Notes under the pieces: model-generated
What the model was told of the DNA's origin: nothing
What the model saw: the letters and a program-made list of their open reading frames with translations, nothing else
The model's database searches: none
NCBI GenBank assembly: GCA_002336035.1
Contig: DDED01000008.1
Coordinates: 1 to 18,770, forward strand
Reading direction: 5' to 3'
DNA: 18,770 bases
Source: Cellvibrionales bacterium UBA1963
Lineage (GTDB): Bacteria > Pseudomonadota > Gammaproteobacteria > Pseudomonadales > UBA7434
Position numbers and translations under genes: made by a program
Shown here: piece by piece, positions 14,432 to 18,770 of the stretch
How positions within the stretch are numbered: the first letter of the stretch is position 1
Layout: every line of letters begins with the position of its first letter

Positions 14432-15886
14432 TTATAACGGTAAAATGATACAAGCTTCAAGCCCACCATCAGAATGATTTTGAAGCAGCAGCTTCCCTCC
14501 ATGACTCGTCACGATGGTTTCACTGATCGCTAGGCCCATTCCGATTCCTCCGTCATTTTGAGCGCGAGCTTGATCTGGACGAAAGAAAGGCCTGAGTACA
14601 TCTTGGAGATACTCCGTGGGGATTCCTGGGCCATCATCACGAATTGTGACATGCAGTTGCTTGTCATTGATGCATTGCACTTTAATATAAACCTTTTGAC
14701 CGAAACGAAGCCCATTGTCTATGATGTTTCTTAGTGCCCGCCTCAAGCTGATGTGCCGGCATTCAAAATGACTCACGTTATTTACGCAGTAATCTAAATG
14801 ACAGTTTCTATTGGTATCGATATATTCATCGGCGAGGTCTTTAAAAAATGGTTGTAGTGCAACTTTCTCGGACGCTTCACCATTGTTTTCATCGGCTTGC
14901 TGGCGAGTAAATGTCAATATTGTGCTAATCATGCCATTCATTTCTTCGACGGTATTGATCATTTTATCTTTACTTTGGCTGTGATCAAGATTTTCAAGCC
15001 TTAAGCGTAAAGACGTAAGCGGTGAGCGAAGATCATGGCTTATAGCGCCAAGCATTTGTTTTTGATTGTCTAGCAACATCATGAGGCGAGTGTTCATTGT
15101 ATTAAATGCAGCGGTTGCATAACGAATGTCATCAGAGCCAATTTCATCAAGTCTATCGACGACTTGACCTTTGCCGAGTTTTTCAGACGCATCAGCCAGT
15201 GCAGATATTGGTCTGGTCATTCTCAGGCTAATAAAAATGCCTACAAGGCTGACAATAATAACTGTAAAAAGAGTGAGCCCAAGTAATCTTATTTGAATGC
15301 CCGTAGAAAGTTTTTCAATTTTAAAGCTTCCGTAGAGCCAAAGTCCAGAAGCCAGCTGCGCTTCTGCATCGATGCGATCATAGCTGAGCTCTGGGTTAAT
15401 CCATTGCTGCCAACGATTCATGGTTTGCATCTCACGAAGTTTGATGAAATCTACGTAATTATTTTCTACTTGAGAGACATCCTCGTCGGTAACCGCGGTA
15501 ATGATAATGATGGCTTCGCCAATACGAAAGTCTGTTTTTTTTATGTAAGCCATGAGCCGTTGTTGCGCGATCGCATTACTACGGTTGCCTTGAGTCACGG
15601 GCAAGGTAGACTTTAATAATTGTATATCTTCATTGAGGCGAAAAAATCGGTGTTGGTCGTTAATCGTTATTAATAAGTCCTGATGCAAATAATCTGGCGT
15701 TGCATCAACAAGGTCTGCAAAAGTAAAGAACTCATTTAAGCTTTGATCAATTCTTTGATCCATGCTAACTAAGCTTCTCTCGCCAATGATCAAAAAAAAG
15801 CTGAGTGCTTGTGCGATAATTAGACTTAATAAGAGCAGCCAAACGATTTGGCTTCGAAAAGTTTTGGGCAGCAGCTTTTTTAACAT
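14432..15886 (-). CDS. membrane sensor histidine kinase (EnvZ/RstB-like)
   Basis: A 484-aa inner-membrane kinase: TM1 about 14-35, a periplasmic sensor of about 165 residues, TM2 about 200-221, then HAMP (MTRPISALADASEKLGKG). The DHp domain has H-box AISHDLRSPLTSLRLRLE with phosphoacceptor His284. The HATPase domain has the N box RRALRNIIDNGLRFG (Asn387), G1 DDGPGIP, the F-box region PFFRPDQA and G2 GIGMGLAI. All catalytic motifs look intact. The H-box resembles both EnvZ and RstB; the sensor domain is unrecognised. It is the last gene of a minus-strand operon, 11 nt behind its regulator, with AGGT upstream of the ATG. It probably senses an envelope signal and phosphorylates the adjacent OmpR-family regulator. 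Confidence 0.95.
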   Translation of the reverse strand: MLKKLLPKTFRSQIVWLLLLSLIIAQALSFFLIIGERSLVSMDQRIDQSLNEFFTFADLVDATPDYLHQDLLITINDQHRFFRLNEDIQLLKSTLPVTQGNRSNAIAQQRLMAYIKKTDFRIGEAIIIITAVTDEDVSQVENNYVDFIKLREMQTMNRWQQWINPELSYDRIDAEAQLASGLWLYGSFKIEKLSTGIQIRLLGLTLFTVIIVSLVGIFISLRMTRPISALADASEKLGKGQVVDRLDEIGSDDIRYATAAFNTMNTRLMMLLDNQKQMLGAISHDLRSPLTSLRLRLENLDHSQSKDKMINTVEEMNGMISTILTFTRQQADENNGEASEKVALQPFFKDLADEYIDTNRNCHLDYCVNNVSHFECRHISLRRALRNIIDNGLRFGQKVYIKVQCINDKQLHVTIRDDGPGIPTEYLQDVLRPFFRPDQARAQNDGGIGMGLAISETIVTSHGGKLLLQNHSDGGLEACIILPL

Positions 15887-15897
15887 CGCGATTTTAC

Positions 15898-16638
15898 CTA
15901 GAGGTCTTTTTTGGAGACGTTATAGCCAAAGGTATAGCCTCCACCCCAAACGGTTTTAATATAAGTCGGGTGTTTGGGGTCAGTTTCAATCTTTTTACGA
16001 AGTCGGCTAATCTGATTGTCAATGCTGCGATCAAAGGCGGCTAGTGATCGATTGCTGACAAGATCTAGCAGTTCATCACGCGATAGCACGCGTTTAGGGT
16101 GCTCAATAAAAGCCATCAGCAGTCTAAATTCACCGGTACTTAAATCTTGAGGAGCTTGTTGGCCTTGACGCAATTGCTGTTGATTAACGCTAAGCGACCA
16201 GTCGCCAAATAAGTAATGAATGCCGTTGCTAGCAGTGCTGTCGACTTGTTCTATGAATTGTGACTGGATGCTTTCAGTGGTTATGACTTCACGGCGTAAA
16301 ATTGCTTTAATACGAGCCAATAACTCGCGAGGATTGAAGGGCTTGCTTAGGTAATCATCGGCACCCACTTCCAGTCCGATAATTCGATCTGTTTCTTCAT
16401 CTTTAGCGGTTAAAAGAATCACCGGCGTTTGGCTGCTTTCATAAATATATCGGCAAAGGCTGAGACCGTCCTCACCGGGCATCATAATGTCTAATATGAT
16501 GAGCTGATAAGTGTTACTGGTCAGTTTATCTCTAGCGGCTAGAGCATCCTGAGCCGTGTCGCAACTAAGTCCGTTTTTTTCAAGATATTCTGTTAGCGAC
16601 TCTCTTATCTCGCTATTATCATCAACAATGAGAAGCAT
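15898..16638 (-). CDS. OmpR-family two-component response regulator
   Basis: A 246-aa protein with an N-terminal receiver (1-120: Asp6-Asp7, phosphoacceptor Asp50 in ILDIMMPGEDG, Thr in LLTAKDEE, Lys in DDYLSKPFNP) and a C-terminal winged-helix DNA-binding domain (about 145-240: LSTGEFRLLMAFIEHPKRVLS, the SIDNQISRLRKKIE recognition helix, YIKTVWGGGYTF). Such regulators dimerise on phosphorylation and bind tandem half-sites about 10-11 bp apart. AAGG lies 8 nt before ATG 16638. The gene follows the beta-barrel gene after 45 bp and precedes its kinase. The upstream promoters of the barrel gene and of the Ala-rich gene both carry GTTACAAATT, which makes them the best target candidates. Orthology to RstA rather than OmpR itself is not settled. 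Confidence 0.95.
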   Translation of the reverse strand: MLLIVDDNSEIRESLTEYLEKNGLSCDTAQDALAARDKLTSNTYQLIILDIMMPGEDGLSLCRYIYESSQTPVILLTAKDEETDRIIGLEVGADDYLSKPFNPRELLARIKAILRREVITTESIQSQFIEQVDSTASNGIHYLFGDWSLSVNQQQLRQGQQAPQDLSTGEFRLLMAFIEHPKRVLSRDELLDLVSNRSLAAFDRSIDNQISRLRKKIETDPKHPTYIKTVWGGGYTFGYNVSKKDL

Positions 16639-16683
16639 AATTAATACCTTGATCGTTGCAACTGTGGTTTATTTAAATCACTG

Positions 16684-17592
16684 TTAGTGTTTATATTGTA
16701 TTCGAAAGCTATAATAATTATTGTCGTAAGTATAATCGGCTAGGCTGCTATCCCTATCTTTATAATCATAACTCAGTCGAAGAGCCCACTGCGTGTTGAG
16801 TCGAGTATCAAAATAGATTTTAATTCTAGTCCGATCTTCAAACGAACGATATTGTTCGTCGGTCGCGTTAACTTCTGTGTAGACTCTTTTACGAACAGCA
16901 TAAGAAAGGTTCACTTTTGATGATTTACCTGAAAAAGGAAATGATTTTTGCAACGATACGCTGGTGGTTTTTTGGTCATAATCATAATTGTCATCGTTTG
17001 CGTTTTCATTAGCGTCAGTGTGTGTGATTGAGACGAATGCCGAAGAGTTACTAAAAAAGTAATAAGCAGACAATCCCATGGCATTATTCTTAGCGCTTAA
17101 GTCATTTAACGCTGCGTTACTAAATGACTTTTCTAACAATGTGTGGCTTAAGTTTAAGAACACACCGTTAGAAAAAAAATAAGACACACTCGGTGACACC
17201 ATATCTAACGTCAGATCAGTATTTTCAAGTACTATATCGATGCGTGAACCATAAAAAGAAAAATCGAAGTCTCCAATAGTTTGTGACCAATCCAGTGATA
17301 CAGAGTGATAATGGCTATCGAATTGACTTTGGTCTTGGTATTGCTCATCAGAAAACTCAAACGAAGTTAACCACTGATCATTCCAACGGTACTCTGCATT
17401 AACTAAGTAGCTTAGCGCGCTGTCAGACTCAGACTCTATATTGCCCGTGTCATATATGTCGCCATAATTAACCACGTCATCATTACTCATTAACATTTCA
17501 GCGAGCAGGCTCCAGTTTTCGGCATGGGTGTTAACTGAGCTTATTAAGATGATTAAGCATATTGGCATTTTTGAAAGCAATTTATTATTCAT
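16684..17592 (-). CDS. outer-membrane beta-barrel (porin-like) protein of unknown function
   Basis: A 302-aa protein with a signal peptide (CLIILISSVNTHA, cleavage before ENWS). It then has a long series of alternating-polarity strands rich in Tyr, Ser, Asp and Asn, such as FDFSFYGSRIDIVLEN, SAFVSITHTDAN, SSKVNLSYAVRKRV and QWALRLSYDYKDRD, ending YYSFRIQYKH. This is the pattern of a small outer-membrane barrel, perhaps 10-14 strands. The C-terminus ends in His rather than the usual aromatic residue, although aromatic residues occur just before it. I do not recognise a subfamily; a structural or channel role is inference. It is the first gene of the operon with the response regulator and kinase, so its level may be set by that system. 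The ribosome site is weak (AAG before the ATG). Confidence 0.75.
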   Translation of the reverse strand: MNNKLLSKMPICLIILISSVNTHAENWSLLAEMLMSNDDVVNYGDIYDTGNIESESDSALSYLVNAEYRWNDQWLTSFEFSDEQYQDQSQFDSHYHSVSLDWSQTIGDFDFSFYGSRIDIVLENTDLTLDMVSPSVSYFFSNGVFLNLSHTLLEKSFSNAALNDLSAKNNAMGLSAYYFFSNSSAFVSITHTDANENANDDNYDYDQKTTSVSLQKSFPFSGKSSKVNLSYAVRKRVYTEVNATDEQYRSFEDRTRIKIYFDTRLNTQWALRLSYDYKDRDSSLADYTYDNNYYSFRIQYKH

Positions 17593-17628
17593 CTTGATAC
17601 ATCTAAATGTTGGTTTTTAATGATTAAG

Positions 17629-17657
17629 ATAATACGTTGGATGAATGTTAGTTACAA
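17629..17657 (-). promoter_or_regulatory. candidate promoter of the barrel-regulator-kinase operon with a regulator-like motif
   Basis: On the minus strand TTGTAA (17652-17657) and TATTAT (17629-17634) are exactly 17 bp apart, matching 4/6 and 5/6 of consensus, about 30 bp upstream of the barrel ATG. The -35 lies inside GTTACAAATT (17651-17660, plus strand), the same 10-mer found at the Ala-rich gene promoter. Confidence 0.5.
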
Positions 17658-17735
17658 ATTTAATTATTCCGTTAGTCTGAAGAGCTAAATTTGAGAATAT
17701 TTTTTATTTTATGAGAAGAGTGGTATGTATGGAGC

Positions 17736-17763
17736 AAAAAAAAACGGCTAATGCTATTAGCCG
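17736..17763 (-). terminator. rho-independent terminator of the Ala-rich gene
   Basis: The perfect 8-bp stem CGGCTAAT / ATTAGCCG has a 3-nt loop, flanked on the plus strand by nine A residues, which is a T-run for minus-strand transcripts. It lies 74 bp beyond the stop of the Ala-rich gene and upstream of the barrel-operon promoter, separating the two transcription units. Confidence 0.9.
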
Positions 17764-17837
17764 CTAAAGAGGACAGAGAATGAATGTTTGAAATTGAAAC
17801 GGATCTATATTGTTATATTTTCAAGTCAATAACCCGT

Positions 17838-18599
17838 TTACTCCATTTGCTGACTGGGCCGTGGACGCGCATCCTTTCTATAATCCTTCATTATTTCTCT
17901 AAAATGTTCTTTTCCTTTGCCTCGTAAATTTTCATCGACAAGATCATCGCGAACGGCATCTTTAATGGCTTTTAGCTCTTCTCTGCTCACTGAACTAGCC
18001 GCGGCTTTTAGTGCCTCCCGACTGGCTTCTTTGGCCATTTTACTAGCCTCTTTCGCCGCTTCGGCGCTGGCGTTAATACTCACGCCCGCTGCAGCAAGCG
18101 CGGCTTGCCGAACCTCTTTAGCGGCAAACTTGGCGGCGTTTCGGCTCTCAGCCCGTATTTCTCTCTGGGTTAAGCCTGCCTCAATAGCGGCTTCTTTCGC
18201 TGCCATACCGGCAGCTTTTGCCGCTTGCTGTGCTTCTTTACGACTGCCTTGTAAGGCATCTTTTGCTTCAGGGCTAACCGCTTTTCGCGAAGCTTGGCCG
18301 GCATTTCGGGCCGCTTTATTGGCGTCAATCGACGCACGAAGGGCAACCTCAGCCGCTATTCTTGCCTCATCAGTGCCTGACTCCGTTGCGAGAGCGGCTT
18401 CTTTGGCCGCATTGGCTGCCTCGGTAGCGGCCGTTGCTGCCTCAGCGGCTAAGTTGGCGGCTTCGGCAGCGGTTGGCATTGATTCTATGGCGGTTTCATT
18501 GGGTGTGCCTGAGAGGCTGTCTATCGGTTGAGCAAGGGTGATCGTCGACGCTAACAGCGTAAAAGTCATAACCGCAATGGGTTGGCTAATTAAATTCAT
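17838..18599 (-). CDS. secreted alanine-rich helical repeat protein, unknown function
   Basis: A 253-aa protein with a signal peptide (hydrophobic VMTFTLLASTITLA, cleavage near AQ-PID). A region from about 40 to 215 is dominated by Ala with Glu, Lys and Arg (for example AAEAANLAAEAATAATEA). It has an irregular spacing of charged residues typical of one long amphipathic or coiled-coil helix, interrupted at DEARIAAE and VSPEAKDA. The last ~45 residues are highly charged (ELKAIKDAVRDDLVDENLRG, then a basic DYRKDARPRP tail). There is no cysteine, so no lipobox; it is expected in the periplasm or exported. AGGA lies 8 nt before the ATG. It is an independent unit with its own promoter, an RstA-box-like site and a terminator. 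Lpp-like, LEA-like or antifreeze-like comparisons are only compositional. Confidence 0.8.
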   Translation of the reverse strand: MNLISQPIAVMTFTLLASTITLAQPIDSLSGTPNETAIESMPTAAEAANLAAEAATAATEAANAAKEAALATESGTDEARIAAEVALRASIDANKAARNAGQASRKAVSPEAKDALQGSRKEAQQAAKAAGMAAKEAAIEAGLTQREIRAESRNAAKFAAKEVRQAALAAAGVSINASAEAAKEASKMAKEASREALKAAASSVSREELKAIKDAVRDDLVDENLRGKGKEHFREIMKDYRKDARPRPSQQME

Positions 18600-18656
18600 G
18601 GTTCTATTCCTGTATTGATGGGTGTTGTGTCTACTGTAACGACCAAAAGTCTGAAA

Positions 18657-18693
18657 ATTATCGCATTAACACTTTAATTTGTAACAAAATGTA
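18657..18693 (-). promoter_or_regulatory. promoter of the Ala-rich gene with an RstA-box-like site
   Basis: On the minus strand TTACAA (18679-18684), a 16-bp spacer and GATAAT (18657-18662) form a promoter with a good -10 and a poor -35. Over the -35, 18680-18693 reads TACATTTTGTTACA, a full match to the E. coli RstA-box consensus TACATNTNGTTACA, also describable as TTACA-N5-TTACA. A weak -35 overlapped by an OmpR-family site is a typical activator arrangement. The leader would be about 50 nt. Confidence 0.55.
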
Positions 18694-18770
18694 ATCATCG
18701 ATCGTTAACGTGATCACGGTTGTAGGCACGTCGCTTATTTTTATCCGTTTGATGGCTATGCTGACAGCGG

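Noticed and set aside
17917..18531. 204-aa plus-strand ORF opposite the Ala-rich gene
   Set aside because: It is a shadow of the biased minus-strand codons (GCN/GCC reading as Ser/Ala/Leu-rich protein). The minus-strand gene has a signal peptide, Shine-Dalgarno, promoter and terminator.
18709..18718. CGTGATCACG palindrome as a CRP-like site
   Set aside because: The half-sites are not separated by the 6 bp needed for TGTGA-N6-TCACA. A 10-bp palindrome alone is weak evidence.

Overview
The window looks like chromosomal DNA of a gammaproteobacterium, probably a marine or aquatic relative of Pseudomonas/Cellvibrionales. This rests on the hrpA, mlaA, rssB-type and dusA genes, moderate GC and a Gram-negative envelope gene set. 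I cannot place it at genus level. I see no tRNA, rRNA, CRISPR array, insertion sequence or prophage. Apart from one doubtful decayed fragment, the genes look intact.

Layout. (1) 1-4125 is a lipid-catabolism stretch: the C-terminus of a luciferase-like flavin monooxygenase, a MaoC-type hydratase on the minus strand, a cytochrome P450 starting 33 bp from it on the plus strand, and a long-chain acyl-CoA synthetase (fadD). (2) 4153-9560 holds the RNA helicase hrpA and, 2 bp behind it, an alpha/beta-hydrolase-fold protein whose nucleophile serine is replaced by glycine. That run ends in a long bulged hairpin followed by a T-run. (3) 9784-12451 holds mlaA (with no lipobox cysteine), then a response regulator-PP2C phosphatase of the RssB type and a STAS anti-sigma-factor antagonist. 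The last two form the phosphatase/antagonist half of a partner-switching circuit that probably acts on stress sigma-factor output. A 22-bp perfect palindrome and a 31-codon leader ORF with a strong Shine-Dalgarno precede rssB. (4) 12465-13974, minus strand, holds a TerB-domain protein and the tRNA dihydrouridine synthase dusA. (5) 13975-14431 is a 457-bp gap with one possible decayed reading frame. (6) 14432-18599, minus strand, is an envelope module: an Ala-rich secreted helical protein with its own terminator, then an outer-membrane beta-barrel gene leading an operon with an OmpR-family regulator and its histidine kinase.

The most interesting signal is in region 6. The Ala-rich gene has a perfect match to the E. 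coli RstA-box consensus (TACATNTNGTTACA) overlapping its -35. The core of that box, the 10-mer GTTACAAATT, recurs over the -35 of the barrel-regulator-kinase operon. This suggests a self-contained regulon in which the local two-component system controls a surface barrel and an unusual Ala-rich periplasmic or exported protein. Other points of interest are the serine-less hydrolase behind hrpA, the unlipidated MlaA, the rssB leader ORF, and a 28-codon ORF overlapping the P450 stop.
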